Of a DNA stretch of 60,022 nt, positions 50,575 through 58,389 are shown in pieces. A program made the position numbers and the translations under genes. The notes beneath the pieces are model-generated. The model saw only the letters and a program-made list of their open reading frames with translations. It was not told where the DNA came from and did no database searches. Each line of letters begins with the position of its first letter. The first letter of the stretch is position 1. This DNA is from Faecalibacterium sp. CAG:74 (lineage in GTDB: Bacteria > Bacillota > Clostridia > Christensenellales > Aristaeellaceae), in NCBI GenBank assembly GCA_000437595.1, contig FR899849.1, positions 7,017 to 67,038 of the forward strand. Reading direction: 5' to 3'.

Positions 50575-50607
50575 ACAAAATGCCCGCTGATTTTCACCAG
50601 CGGACAC
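50575..50607 (-). terminator. Intrinsic terminator of the C39-like peptidase gene
   Basis: TGCCCGCTG pairs with CAGCGGACA (one wobble); on the minus strand it is followed by TTTTGTCTTTTTGG. Confidence 0.75.
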
Positions 50608-50621
50608 CGTGGATTTTGCAA

Positions 50622-51398
50622 TTACGCTTCCGGCGTCGCCACAAGGAAGCAGTAGTCATTCAGTTCTCCAGACTCTTCGGAGAAGAAGTTGTAGAACGTG
50701 AAGTTGTACAGGAAGCGCTCGGCGCCATACACGCCATAGCCATCCTGATTGTGGTCGGTGGTGTCGTAGGGGTCGGCGACGATAATCACGTCATCCTGCG
50801 TGGTTTCCGTGCCCATCGTGTCGTAGCCGATGATGACCTGCCAGTGGCCGCCCCAGTCGTTCCAGCCAATCATGATGGGGTTGCCCGCCGCCAGCTGCTG
50901 CTGGATGTACTCGAAAGTGAAGATATCCGCAACGTCCTCGCCCGCGTCGATGGCGGAGTAGCAGTTGAAACCGCCCACGCCGTTAAAGATATCCACCATT
51001 TGGCTCATGCTGGTCGCGCCGGGCTTGTCGCCAATCGTGCCACGCAGCTGCGCCAAGGTCTGCTCGTTGTAGTCGCCGAGCTTGCCGTACCAGTTCATCA
51101 CCATCAGGGCGCTGACAACGCCGCAAGACCATTCGCTCGTCTGCTGCATGGTCTGGAAATGCTGCAGGATGGTCAGCGTGTCGGTCGAGGTCATGTTGTA
51201 GAAGTCAAGACGGCTGAAGTACGGGCTGTCCACATGGTCGCCCGCGCGTTCAACGCTGTCCGCGCCGTCTTCCGGGCTGAGATCCACCGCGTAGGGAATC
51301 TTCATCTCGTCGGAGTAGTTGCCGCGCGTTTCGTCCGCCAGCGCCGCGACGCTCAGGAGCATCGCCAAAGACAGGAGCAGGGAAAGGAACTTCTTCAT
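50622..51398 (-). CDS. Secreted C39-like (papain-fold) peptidase
   Basis: A signal peptide (MKKFLSLLLSLAMLLSVAALAD) precedes a 235-residue Peptidase_C39_2 domain. The catalytic Cys is in TSEWSCGVVSALMVMNWYG, the His in GGHWQVIIGYD and the Asp in VADPYDTTDH. Such proteins cleave peptides outside the cell. GGAGG lies 9 bases before the ATG at 51398. The gene has no promoter directly before it; a 400-base region with its own promoter and terminator (51456-51855) precedes it, so expression may depend on read-through of that terminator. Confidence 0.8.
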   Translation of the reverse strand: MKKFLSLLLSLAMLLSVAALADETRGNYSDEMKIPYAVDLSPEDGADSVERAGDHVDSPYFSRLDFYNMTSTDTLTILQHFQTMQQTSEWSCGVVSALMVMNWYGKLGDYNEQTLAQLRGTIGDKPGATSMSQMVDIFNGVGGFNCYSAIDAGEDVADIFTFEYIQQQLAAGNPIMIGWNDWGGHWQVIIGYDTMGTETTQDDVIIVADPYDTTDHNQDGYGVYGAERFLYNFTFYNFFSEESGELNDYCFLVATPEA

Positions 51399-51455
51399 GG
51401 GGGTCGTCCTCCTAAAAAGTATTTCGTCGCAGGCTGGCTGGGTAAAATGGGTACG

Positions 51456-51855
51456 AAAAAAGGTGATGTTTGCACAGCACACACCACCCCGAAAGCATCT
51501 TTTCAGAAAGCGTTCGGAGATAAGGATAGGTTGTCAGAGTCAGCAGCAATTCCTTGCGGGACTGCCTCAAGTAAAGACTTACTTTTACTACTCTTATTGA
51601 CCATTTCACAAGTTGCTGCGCGTCGTGACGCACAAGGGAAACCCGGTGAAACTGAGCTTTGAACTCATACGGCTTCCAAATGGAGCGAACCCGCATGGGG
51701 AAACCGTATAATCAATGAGATACAGCGAAAGCTGCGTGCGAGTTTATACCCCGCATCGGCATTTGACCCGGCTGTCCGTTCGGCCTTGCGCCCCTTGCGG
51801 GACGGGTCAGTGTCTTTTACCCGGAATGACTCTAACTCATTCCTTATCTGCGACG
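51456..51855 (-). ncRNA. Candidate structured RNA of about 400 nt (leader of the C39 gene or independent ncRNA)
   Basis: A perfect promoter (51862-51890) fires leftward, and a hairpin of GGTGGTGT/ACATCACC with six T (51456-51488) ends the transcript. In between several perfect stems are seen on this strand: GGAATGA/TCATTCC, GACCCGTCC../GGAC..GGGTC with GCAA tetraloops (CCCGCAAGGG), ATACGG/CCGTAT with TTCC/GGAA, AAGTAA/TTACTT, and an outer ACCCCG/CGGGGT. No coding frame is convincing. It lacks the RNase P, tmRNA, SRP and T-box core motifs I know. It may be a large attenuator for the peptidase gene or a separate RNA. Confidence 0.5.
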
Positions 51856-51861
51856 GGGTTG

Positions 51862-51890
51862 ATTATACCGAAAGTTACCCCGCTTGTCAA
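51862..51890 (-). promoter_or_regulatory. Consensus promoter of the RNA candidate
   Basis: On the minus strand TTGACA (51885-51890), 17-base spacer, TATAAT (51862-51867); start expected near 51855. Confidence 0.85.
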
Positions 51891-51913
51891 TACTTCCCGA
51901 AATGTTTTTGTCG

Positions 51914-52696
51914 TTATTTGAACGTAATCGTCGCGGTGAGGATTTCCTTCTGCCACTGCGTCGCCTTGCCATCCTTGCCGAACGCGCCGACGCGGCATTC
52001 CAGCTGCACTTCGCAGGATTTCAGATGGCTCATGTCCGCCTCGGTCAAATCCACCTGAATCCCCAGCGACACCGTGCCGTCCGGATTCTGCGTCAGGAAG
52101 GCACCGATAAGCGGTGTGTCCGTTGTCTGACCGTTGACTTTCAGGAATTGCAGGGTTGGCGCAGCTTCCATGCCAATAGGCACGAGCGTCTTGCCGTTCT
52201 GCTCCGCCCATTCCGCCCACGAAATGCCGCTGGGGTCGAGTTTTGCGTCGACTGGGGTCGTTAAACGCACTTCATGCTCCATGTCAGCTTCCACCGCGAC
52301 CAGCTGCACACTTTCATCCGCAGAGATGACGGCAGACGCGAACAGCTGCCCATTCTCCGGGGAGTAGACACCATCCTGCACCGTGAAGGTCACGCCGCCG
52401 ATGGTCAGGCTGTCGCCCGAAGTACCAGCCTTGCCCGTCAGCAGCCCCAAGTGGTCATCCGCTTCGTTCTCGATGGGATGCCCCGCGTTCCAGACCAGTT
52501 CCGTGTGCGTGACGACCGCTGCATACGCCGTCGTCAGCACCAGCACAAGCGCCGCCGCCAGCACCATCGCGCGCCGCGGGAACGCCACATGCCGGCTCTC
52601 CTCGCCCTTGGGAAGCGACGCCGCAACCCGCTGCCGGAAGCTATCCGGCGTGTCGCCATACGCGCGCTGCCATTTTTCCTGCTTCGTTTTATTCAT
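51914..52696 (-). CDS. Anti-sigma factor-like membrane protein (DUF4179-type)
   Basis: The 260-residue protein has a short cytosolic N-terminus (about 40 residues, QRVAASLPKGEE), one membrane helix (about 43-62, MVLAAALVLVLTTAYAAV) and an extracellular beta-rich domain. This layout and its position right after an ECF sigma gene (8-base overlap) are those of DUF4179 anti-sigma factors. It would hold the sigma factor inactive until an external signal acts. The signal is unknown. Confidence 0.75.
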   Translation of the reverse strand: MNKTKQEKWQRAYGDTPDSFRQRVAASLPKGEESRHVAFPRRAMVLAAALVLVLTTAYAAVVTHTELVWNAGHPIENEADDHLGLLTGKAGTSGDSLTIGGVTFTVQDGVYSPENGQLFASAVISADESVQLVAVEADMEHEVRLTTPVDAKLDPSGISWAEWAEQNGKTLVPIGMEAAPTLQFLKVNGQTTDTPLIGAFLTQNPDGTVSLGIQVDLTEADMSHLKSCEVQLECRVGAFGKDGKATQWQKEILTATITFK

Positions 52697-53180
52697 CTTC
52701 CACCAGCTCCTTCAACTCATCGGACTGCCGCAGCTTCTCTCTGCCGCGGTGCAGTCGGCTCTTGACTGCGCTCTCCCGTATGCGCAGCGTGCGGGCAATG
52801 GTGCGAATGTCCATGCCCTCCATGTAGTGCAGGACAATCGGCAGGCGCAGTGTGTCCGGCAGCGCGGTCAGGGCGCGGCACAGCATTTCGTCCGCATTCT
52901 GTGCTTCCCATTGCGCCGGCTGATTTTCCCCGACTTCCGCCATCGGGATGATTCGGCGGCTTCGGCGCATGATGGCATAGCACTCATTGATGAGGATGCG
53001 TGTCAGCCACGTTTCCATGTACTGCTCCTGCCGCAGCAGGAAGCGCCCGCGCCACGCCTTTTCCAGCGCGGACTGCACGGCATCTTCGCGGTCAGCCTCG
53101 CAGCGCAGCAGTGTGCAGGAGACGCGGTAGAGCCTGTCCTGCATCGTCAGCACGCGCTGGGTGAATTCCGTCTGCGTCAC
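52689..53180 (-). CDS. ECF-type RNA polymerase sigma factor
   Basis: The 163-residue protein has sigma region 2 (YRVSCTLLRCEADREDAVQSALEKAW ... ETWLTRILINECY) and region 4 (LPDTLRLPIVLHYMEGMDIRTIARTLRIRESAVKSRLHRGREKL). Such sigma factors switch on envelope or stress regulons. The start is a GTG at 53180 with GGAGGG upstream. It overlaps the downstream anti-sigma gene by eight bases. A candidate self-promoter (GCAACC ... TCTAAC) lies at 53204-53233, unlike the sigma-A promoters elsewhere here. Confidence 0.9.
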   Translation of the reverse strand: MTQTEFTQRVLTMQDRLYRVSCTLLRCEADREDAVQSALEKAWRGRFLLRQEQYMETWLTRILINECYAIMRRSRRIIPMAEVGENQPAQWEAQNADEMLCRALTALPDTLRLPIVLHYMEGMDIRTIARTLRIRESAVKSRLHRGREKLRQSDELKELVEDE

Positions 53181-53203
53181 TGCGCTTTCCCTCCTTTCCG
53201 CCT

Positions 53204-53233
53204 GTTAGATGGGGAAGAATGCAAAAGGTTGCG
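53204..53233 (-). promoter_or_regulatory. Candidate ECF-type autoregulatory promoter
   Basis: On the minus strand CGCAACCTTTT (53223-53233) and TCTAAC (53204-53209) are spaced like the -35 (AAC-type) and -10 of ECF promoters, just upstream of the sigma gene. No sigma-A promoter is visible there. Confidence 0.45.
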
Positions 53234-53261
53234 GGGGAAGATGAATTTTTTTCTTGCTGAT

Positions 53262-53375
53262 GGGCAGCGCCCCTTGGGTTCCCCCCAATTAACACGCGGA
53301 CACTGCATGAAAGTGTCACCAACCCAATCGCGCGGAAGGGTCAAGGGAGGAACTCCCTTGCGGCGCCCCTTTGGT
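53262..53375. repeat. Dispersed composite repeat, forward copy
   Basis: AATTAACACGCGGACACTGC ... CAACCCAATCGCGCGGAAGG (53288-53339) preceded by a GGGCAGCGCCCCTTGG hairpin and followed by AGGAACTCCCTTGCGG. Lies between the ECF sigma gene and the Crh-like gene. Confidence 0.8.
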
Positions 53376-53380
53376 TCCCC

Positions 53381-53421
53381 CAAAAACAAAACAGGGCGGA
53401 GGATTGCTCCTTCCGCCTGTC
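53381..53421 (-). terminator. Intrinsic terminator of the Crh-like gene
   Basis: ACAGGGCGGAGGA pairs with TCCTTCCGCCTGT (one bulge); on the minus strand TTTTGTTTTTG follows. Confidence 0.8.
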
Positions 53422-53458
53422 CGCGTTTAGTGCGGGAAGTCAAGATGGAAAATGTGAA

Positions 53459-53710
53459 TTACGCCTCAAAAAACGGCAGCACTGCCGCCGATGCCGCTTC
53501 TTCATCCGCGCCATCGCAGACGAGGAACATCTCATTCTGCTCGTCCGCATCCAGCGACAGCAGCCCCAGCATCGACTTGGCATTGACAACCTTCTGATGG
53601 CGGCGGATCATCACGCGCGCGTCAAAGCGGCTGGCGGTTTGCACCACCTGCGCGGCAAGGGTGCGGTTCAGCGGCTGATGATTCGGAAAGGTAATCGGCT
53701 TGACAATCAT
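53459..53710 (-). CDS. HPr-like / Crh-like protein lacking His-15
   Basis: The 83-residue protein has the HPr fold sequence: LAAQVVQTASRFDARVMI and VVNAKSMLGLLSLDADE, with the regulatory Ser of NAKSMLG (Ser-46 position) intact. The usual GLHARPA phosphorylation site reads PLNRTLA, so the catalytic His is Asn. Bacillus Crh likewise lacks His-15 and keeps Ser-46, serving as a co-repressor with CcpA rather than a PTS carrier. Its place after whiA matches the B. subtilis yvcJ-yvcK-yvcL-crh order. GGAGG and a good promoter (53749-53777) precede it. A role in catabolite control is inferred. Confidence 0.75.
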   Translation of the reverse strand: MIVKPITFPNHQPLNRTLAAQVVQTASRFDARVMIRRHQKVVNAKSMLGLLSLDADEQNEMFLVCDGADEEAASAAVLPFFEA

Positions 53711-53748
53711 GAATATAGCCTCCTTGATTCGGCTTTTGTTTCGCCTTT

Positions 53749-53777
53749 AGTGTATCACAACATGGCGAATAATGCAA
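53749..53777 (-). promoter_or_regulatory. Promoter of the Crh-like gene
   Basis: On the minus strand TTGCAT (53772-53777), 17-base spacer, TACACT (53749-53754). The Crh-like gene can thus be expressed apart from whiA. Confidence 0.7.
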
Positions 53778-53804
53778 GAATCGCACATAAAAAGTACATT
53801 CCCG

Positions 53805-54788
53805 TTATTTGTCCGGCTTCTGTTCGGCGGCTTCCTTGCGGTCGGCTTCCTCCGCCTGCTGAATCAGCAGCATCAGGCGGCGCATCCGGTGGTTGACGGC
53901 GGATTTGGACAGCGGCGGATCAAGCTGCGCGCCAAGTTCGGTCAGCGATAGATCCACATTCTCCAGCCGAAGCCGCGCGATTTCCTGCAAGGCGGGCGGA
54001 AGCTCCCGCAAGCCGTGCGCAATCGTATACCAGCGAATCGCGCTGACCTGCTGCTGCGCGGCGTTAAGCATCTTCTCCGAATTATGCTCGTCGCAATTGA
54101 TGGCGCGGTTCGCCGCCCCGCGCGCCTGCTTGCGGATGCGCACATCCTCCAGCGCAAACACGCTGCCCGACGCGCCCATCAGCGCCAGACAGTCCGAAAT
54201 CTGCTGCGCACCCTTCAAATACAGCACGGTCTGCCCCTTGCGCTGGAACGTGTGCACAGGCAGCTCCGCCTTCTCCAGCACTCGTGTCAGCTCGCGCACA
54301 AGCCCCGGCTCGCTCGCGGTAATCTCAAAGTGATAGTCCTTGTCGGGCGATGTCATTGTCCCCGCGCCAAGGAATGCCGCCCGCAGGTACGCCCTGCGGC
54401 AGCACTGGCGCGTCAGGTGATGGCGCACAATCGTCCGCCGATACGACACCACGCCGTTTTCGTCCTTATCAATCAGGTGGAGTGCCAGCATCAGCCGCTG
54501 TGAGTCTTCATCGCCGATGGTCAGCACGCAGGTGCGCCGTCCGCCCAATCGCGCGTGCTGGACGTAGTGCAGGCGCGGCGTAATCGCCATGCGCGCGGTC
54601 AGCAGGCGGAAAATCCGCCGCGCCAGCGCCGTGTTCTCCACGCGATACTGCACCTGCACGCGCCCGCCGCCGTGGAACGTCAGTGACCCGCTGGTGCGGT
54701 AGAGCGCCGCCAGTTCGCTGAGCATACAGCAGTTTTTCCCCAGTTCCAGTCGGCAGAGTTCATCCTTGACCGTGGCAGAAAACGACAT
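53805..54788 (-). CDS. whiA: WhiA-family DNA-binding regulator
   Basis: The 327-residue protein joins a LAGLIDADG-like domain (about 1-200; KDELCRLELGKNCCMLSELAALYRTSGSL, CCRRAYLRAAFLGAGTM) to a C-terminal helix-turn-helix (LPPALQEIARLRLENVDLSLTELGAQLDPPLSKSAVNHRMRRL). WhiA affects cell division and sporulation genes in Gram-positives. It starts directly after the rapZ stop codon; GGAGG lies inside rapZ, 8 bases before the ATG, so the two are coupled. In Bacillus the gene yvcK stands between them; it is absent here. Confidence 0.95.
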   Translation of the reverse strand: MSFSATVKDELCRLELGKNCCMLSELAALYRTSGSLTFHGGGRVQVQYRVENTALARRIFRLLTARMAITPRLHYVQHARLGGRRTCVLTIGDEDSQRLMLALHLIDKDENGVVSYRRTIVRHHLTRQCCRRAYLRAAFLGAGTMTSPDKDYHFEITASEPGLVRELTRVLEKAELPVHTFQRKGQTVLYLKGAQQISDCLALMGASGSVFALEDVRIRKQARGAANRAINCDEHNSEKMLNAAQQQVSAIRWYTIAHGLRELPPALQEIARLRLENVDLSLTELGAQLDPPLSKSAVNHRMRRLMLLIQQAEEADRKEAAEQKPDK

Positions 54789-55688
54789 TTACTGCACCTC
54801 CGGCCTTTCCTTCCAGTGCGCCTGCTCCAGCTCCAAGTCGCGATGGGTAACGCTGATGGCATAGCCCTGCTCACGCAAAAACGCCGCGAGCGCCTCGCAG
54901 ATAGCAACGCTGCGGTGTGCGCCGCCCGTGCAGCCAATGGCAATCGACAAGCGGTGCTTGCCCTCCTCCTGATAGTGCGGAATCAGGAACGTCAGCAGGC
55001 TTTGCATTTTCGTCATGAACTCCTGCGTCACGGGGTGATTCAGCACGAAGTCGCGCACATCCGCATCCAGCCCGGTATGCCGCCCCAGCCCCGGAATGTA
55101 GAACGGGTTCGGCAGGAAGCGCACATCAAACACAAGATCCGCCTGCATGGGCAGCCCGCGCTTATAGCCAAAGGAATTCATCTCAATGTGCATGGCGTCA
55201 GGCTGACTGTCGCCGCTGAGAATCATTTCGAGCTTCTGGCGCAATTGCCGCGGCTTCAAGACGGAGGTGTCAATGATGTAATTCGCTGTTTCACGCAGGG
55301 GCTGCATGATAGCGCGCTCCTTGCCAATCGCTTGAATCAGCGACACGTTCTCCCCCGCCAGCGGATGGTCACGGCGCGTCTCCTTATAGCGGCTGACGAG
55401 CACGTCATCCGACGCTTCAAGGTAGAGCGTTTCGATTTGATAGCCGAGCTGCCGGCTCTCGGCAATCAGGTCGCTGACCGATTTTGCATCGAAGAACTCG
55501 CCGCTGCGTACGTCCACCGCCATCGCAACGAGGGGGCGGTGAAGCGCCGATTTCTCGATGGCTTCCATCATGCGGAACATCATATTCGGCGGCAGATTAT
55601 CCACGCAGAATGCGCCCATATCTTCCAAATAGCGGTTGACGGACGTTTTGCCCGCGCCGCTTAGACCTGTCACCACGAGAAAACGCAT
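54789..55688 (-). CDS. rapZ: RapZ/YvcJ-family nucleotide-binding adapter protein
   Basis: The 299-residue protein has a P-loop (VTGLSGAGKTSV, residues 6-17), DNLPP, SFGYKRGLP and the C-terminal RapZ core CTGGAHRSVAI with the conserved His. Family members bind nucleotides or, in E. coli, guide RNase E to the glmZ RNA; in Bacillus YvcJ affects competence. GGAGG precedes the ATG at 55688. It is followed without gap by whiA and preceded 116 bases away by murB. Confidence 0.95.
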   Translation of the reverse strand: MRFLVVTGLSGAGKTSVNRYLEDMGAFCVDNLPPNMMFRMMEAIEKSALHRPLVAMAVDVRSGEFFDAKSVSDLIAESRQLGYQIETLYLEASDDVLVSRYKETRRDHPLAGENVSLIQAIGKERAIMQPLRETANYIIDTSVLKPRQLRQKLEMILSGDSQPDAMHIEMNSFGYKRGLPMQADLVFDVRFLPNPFYIPGLGRHTGLDADVRDFVLNHPVTQEFMTKMQSLLTFLIPHYQEEGKHRLSIAIGCTGGAHRSVAICEALAAFLREQGYAISVTHRDLELEQAHWKERPEVQ

Positions 55689-55804
55689 GATAAAACTCCT
55701 CCTTTGTTGCGATCGGCGCGGAATGCACGCATAGCTGCTGTGCTTTCAGCAGGATAACGATGATTTTCCTGATTTTTCCGTTGCAGGAGACATCCTTGTT
55801 CCCC

Positions 55805-56743
55805 TTACACCTGCTCCACAGGTGCATCTTCGCCAAGAATCTTGATTTCAGGCTCCAGTTTGATGCCCTTTTGCCGATAGACGACACGCTGGACGTGCGC
55901 CATCAAGGCAAGGAAATCTTCGGCAGTGCCGCCGCGGTTGATAAGGAAACCGGCATGCTTTTCGCTCACCTGTGCGCCGCCGATGCGCGCGCCCTTCAGG
56001 CCGCACTCATCAATCAGCTGCGCAGCGAATGCGCCTTCCGGGCGCTTGAACGTGCTGCCCGCGCTGAAGAAGGTCAGCGGCTGCTTTTCGGCGCGGCGGC
56101 GGTTGAAATCCACCATTTCCGCAAGCAGGTCTTCGCGCTGCCCCGGCGGCAGCTGGACGGTGACGTGCGTAATAATCTTGTTTTCCTTCATCAGGCGCGA
56201 AAAACGGTAGCCGAAATGCAGGTCAGGGCGGCTGTAACGGAACGGTTCGCCCGCCATGTTGTAGCCCTCAACCAGCGTCACCACTTGACTCATTTCGCCG
56301 CCGTACGCGCCCGCATTCATGTACACGCCGCCGCCAATCGTCCCCGGAATGCCGCTGGCGAAGGTCAATCCGCCAAGGTCGCAGTCCGCCGCCGCCATCG
56401 ACAGGCTCGACATCATCGTGCCCGCCTGTGCGCGAATGCGGTCGCCGTTCACTTCCACACCGCGCAAATTGCGGCAAATGCGAATCACCAGTCCGCGGAT
56501 ACCGCCGCTGCGCACGAGCAGATTGCTGCCATTGCCGATGACCGTAACAGGCACGTCCAGTGCCCTCGCGGTCTCAATCAGCAGCGGAATTTGCGCTGGG
56601 TCGTCCGGATTTGCCATCAAATCCGCCGGGCCGCCCAAATGCAGCGTCGTATAACGCGCCATATCCGCGTTTTCTTCCAACTGGAGGGTGGGCGCGGCGT
56701 TTTTCAGCCGGAGCGTCAATTCACGCAGAGTGCTTTCACGCAT
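55805..56743 (-). CDS. murB: UDP-N-acetylenolpyruvoylglucosamine reductase
   Basis: The 312-residue FAD enzyme makes UDP-MurNAc for peptidoglycan. Seen are YTTLHLGGPADLM, GNGSNLLV, SGIPGTIGGGVYMNAGAYGGEMS (FAD site) and FFSAGSTFKRPEG with the catalytic Ser. ATG at 56743 has GGAGG 7 bases upstream, whereas the ATG at 56749 would leave one base. Its promoter is at 56764-56792. It is the first gene of murB-rapZ-whiA. Confidence 0.95.
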   Translation of the reverse strand: MRESTLRELTLRLKNAAPTLQLEENADMARYTTLHLGGPADLMANPDDPAQIPLLIETARALDVPVTVIGNGSNLLVRSGGIRGLVIRICRNLRGVEVNGDRIRAQAGTMMSSLSMAAADCDLGGLTFASGIPGTIGGGVYMNAGAYGGEMSQVVTLVEGYNMAGEPFRYSRPDLHFGYRFSRLMKENKIITHVTVQLPPGQREDLLAEMVDFNRRRAEKQPLTFFSAGSTFKRPEGAFAAQLIDECGLKGARIGGAQVSEKHAGFLINRGGTAEDFLALMAHVQRVVYRQKGIKLEPEIKILGEDAPVEQV

Positions 56744-56763
56744 GTGCATTCCTCCCCTTTCCT

Positions 56764-56792
56764 ATTTTACACGATATTTTCTCTCTCCACAA
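56764..56792 (-). promoter_or_regulatory. Promoter of murB
   Basis: On the minus strand TTGTGG (56787-56792), 17-base spacer, TAAAAT (56764-56769). Confidence 0.65.
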
Positions 56793-56854
56793 GATGGAAC
56801 GTCACTTTCTCCTGTGATTTCTATGCGATTTCGCCGGTGAATATGCTCATCCGC

Positions 56855-56892
56855 AAAAAAGGCTGCGTCCACGTTCCTGTGGAACACAGCCG
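56855..56892 (-). terminator. Intrinsic terminator of the VTC/DUF4956 operon
   Basis: GGCTGTGTTCCA pairs with TGGACGCAGCC; on the minus strand six T follow. Confidence 0.85.
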
Positions 56893-56899
56893 GAAAATC

Positions 56900-57607
56900 T
56901 TAGACTTCCATCGCCTCAAAGCGCCGACACCATGTGTATTTGCTGATAGCGCTCGACAGCGCGTTCGGGCAGTAGTAATTCAGCAAATCGCGGATGTAGG
57001 GCGGCATCACCTGATTATACTTGACCTCCAGAATGATGTCGTTGTTATCAAACGGCGGCACGGTCGCCACGGCGGGGTTGAACAGGTCGATGCTGTTCAT
57101 GCCGGAGCGAAGCTGCTTATCAAACGTGATGCGCACCTCTTCCGCCGGATGCAGATATGCCTCGCGCACATAGTCAACAATGACGACCGGGCGCAGGAGA
57201 TTGCACGTCATTTCACGGTAGAGGTCGGACAGCAGGCCGTAGCGTGTCTGTTCCAGCCCAGTCGGATCGCAGGCAATAATTTGCTCCGCCAAATCGCGCG
57301 GAATACCCAGACTGCGCTTGGAAATCAGGCTGCCGACTTTCGTCTTGCACTCCAGCTTGATGTTCGTATCGCGCATGTTATAGATGCGGATGCGATACTT
57401 GTCGCGGTTCTGGTCGCCGTCCATCTTGTCGAAGTAGGCGTCATTGAAGATGGTATCGAAGTATAGCGAACGAATATGGTATTCGTTGTTGACATCACCG
57501 TTCGGGTCGCGCCACAGCACACGGTCAAGCTGGCGCGACAGTACCTGATACTGCATCTCGTTGATGAAAAATTTCAGCTCATGCCGAAGAGGGATATTGC
57601 GAGCCAT
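56900..57607 (-). CDS. VTC-domain polyphosphate polymerase-like protein
   Basis: The 235-residue protein is a stand-alone VTC catalytic domain: RHELKFFINEMQY, IRSLYFDT, KYRIRIYNMRD, IKLECKTKVG (conserved Lys/Arg tunnel), RPVVIVDYVREAY and DIILEVKYNQVMP. In yeast this domain makes polyphosphate from ATP; bacterial members are assumed to be similar. GGGGG lies 8 bases before the ATG at 57607. The start overlaps the stop region of the DUF4956 gene by spacing of only 22 bases, so both are one operon. Confidence 0.85.
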   Translation of the reverse strand: MARNIPLRHELKFFINEMQYQVLSRQLDRVLWRDPNGDVNNEYHIRSLYFDTIFNDAYFDKMDGDQNRDKYRIRIYNMRDTNIKLECKTKVGSLISKRSLGIPRDLAEQIIACDPTGLEQTRYGLLSDLYREMTCNLLRPVVIVDYVREAYLHPAEEVRITFDKQLRSGMNSIDLFNPAVATVPPFDNNDIILEVKYNQVMPPYIRDLLNYYCPNALSSAISKYTWCRRFEAMEV

Positions 57608-57629
57608 GGCTTTCGCCCCCTTCTGATGG

Positions 57630-58328
57630 TTAAGTCCCTGCTTCCGTCTGGCACGCCACGAGCGTCGCGTCATGCACGCCCTCGATGCCCAGCATCAGCG
57701 CTACCAAGTCCTGCTTGTTGTCCAGCCGAACCTCCCACGTCATTTCCGCGCCGGAGCGGGTCATCGTCTTGGAGCGCAGGCGGCGGTTCTTCACGCTGCG
57801 GCGCATCATCTGGTCAACGTCGTATTCCGCCTCTTCATCATAGTGAACAACGAGCAGGTAGGAGTTCGGCGTCGTGAAATGCACGAAAGTGAGCAGGAAG
57901 ATAATCGCCGCAATCGCCGCCGCGACGACGAGCGCAATCGCATAGAGCTTTGCGCCGAGGAGGATGCCCATCGTCAGCGCCCAGAACATGTAGGCGGTGT
58001 CCATCGGGTCTTTGACCGCCGTGCGGAAGCGGACAATCGACAGCGCGCCCACCATGCCCATCGACAGCGCGACGTTGGACGAAATGCACATGACGACCGG
58101 GGTCGTAATGAGCGTCAGCATCGCCAGCGTCATGGCGAACGACGGGCTGTACAGCACACCGCGGAAGCACCGTTTGTACACAAACGCAATCAGCAGACCG
58201 ACGAGCAGCCCCAGCACCAGACCCAGCACAATTTCAAACGGCGCAATCGCGCTGAACTGATCCGACAATGCACTCCTAAGCTGCTCCATAATGCCATTGG
58301 ACGTAGATGTCACGTTGAGGGTTCCCAT
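57630..58328 (-). CDS. DUF4956 membrane protein
   Basis: The 232-residue protein has three to four membrane helices in its first 150 residues and a cytosolic C-terminal part. SMGMVGALSIVRFRTAVKDPMDTAYMFWAL is the DUF4956 signature. Its genes commonly lie beside VTC-domain and CotH genes, as here, and the protein is thought to be the membrane partner of the polymerase; the mechanism is unknown. GGAGG precedes the ATG at 58328, and a good promoter is at 58361-58389. Confidence 0.85.
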   Translation of the reverse strand: MGTLNVTSTSNGIMEQLRSALSDQFSAIAPFEIVLGLVLGLLVGLLIAFVYKRCFRGVLYSPSFAMTLAMLTLITTPVVMCISSNVALSMGMVGALSIVRFRTAVKDPMDTAYMFWALTMGILLGAKLYAIALVVAAAIAAIIFLLTFVHFTTPNSYLLVVHYDEEAEYDVDQMMRRSVKNRRLRSKTMTRSGAEMTWEVRLDNKQDLVALMLGIEGVHDATLVACQTEAGT

Positions 58329-58360
58329 CCGTTTTTTCCTCCTATCAATACCGTTTTTTC

Positions 58361-58389
58361 ATTATATCATGTTTTTAAGGGAGACGCAA
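58361..58389 (-). promoter_or_regulatory. Promoter of the DUF4956-VTC operon
   Basis: On the minus strand TTGCGT (58384-58389), 17-base spacer, TATAAT (58361-58366). The -35 touches the neighbouring repeat. Confidence 0.75.

Noticed and set aside
51600..51720. A cobalamin or c-di-GMP riboswitch on the plus strand (GGGAAACCCGGTGAAA)
   Set aside because: Only short fragments of the consensus are present, conserved boxes are missing, and promoter and terminator indicate transcription of the other strand.
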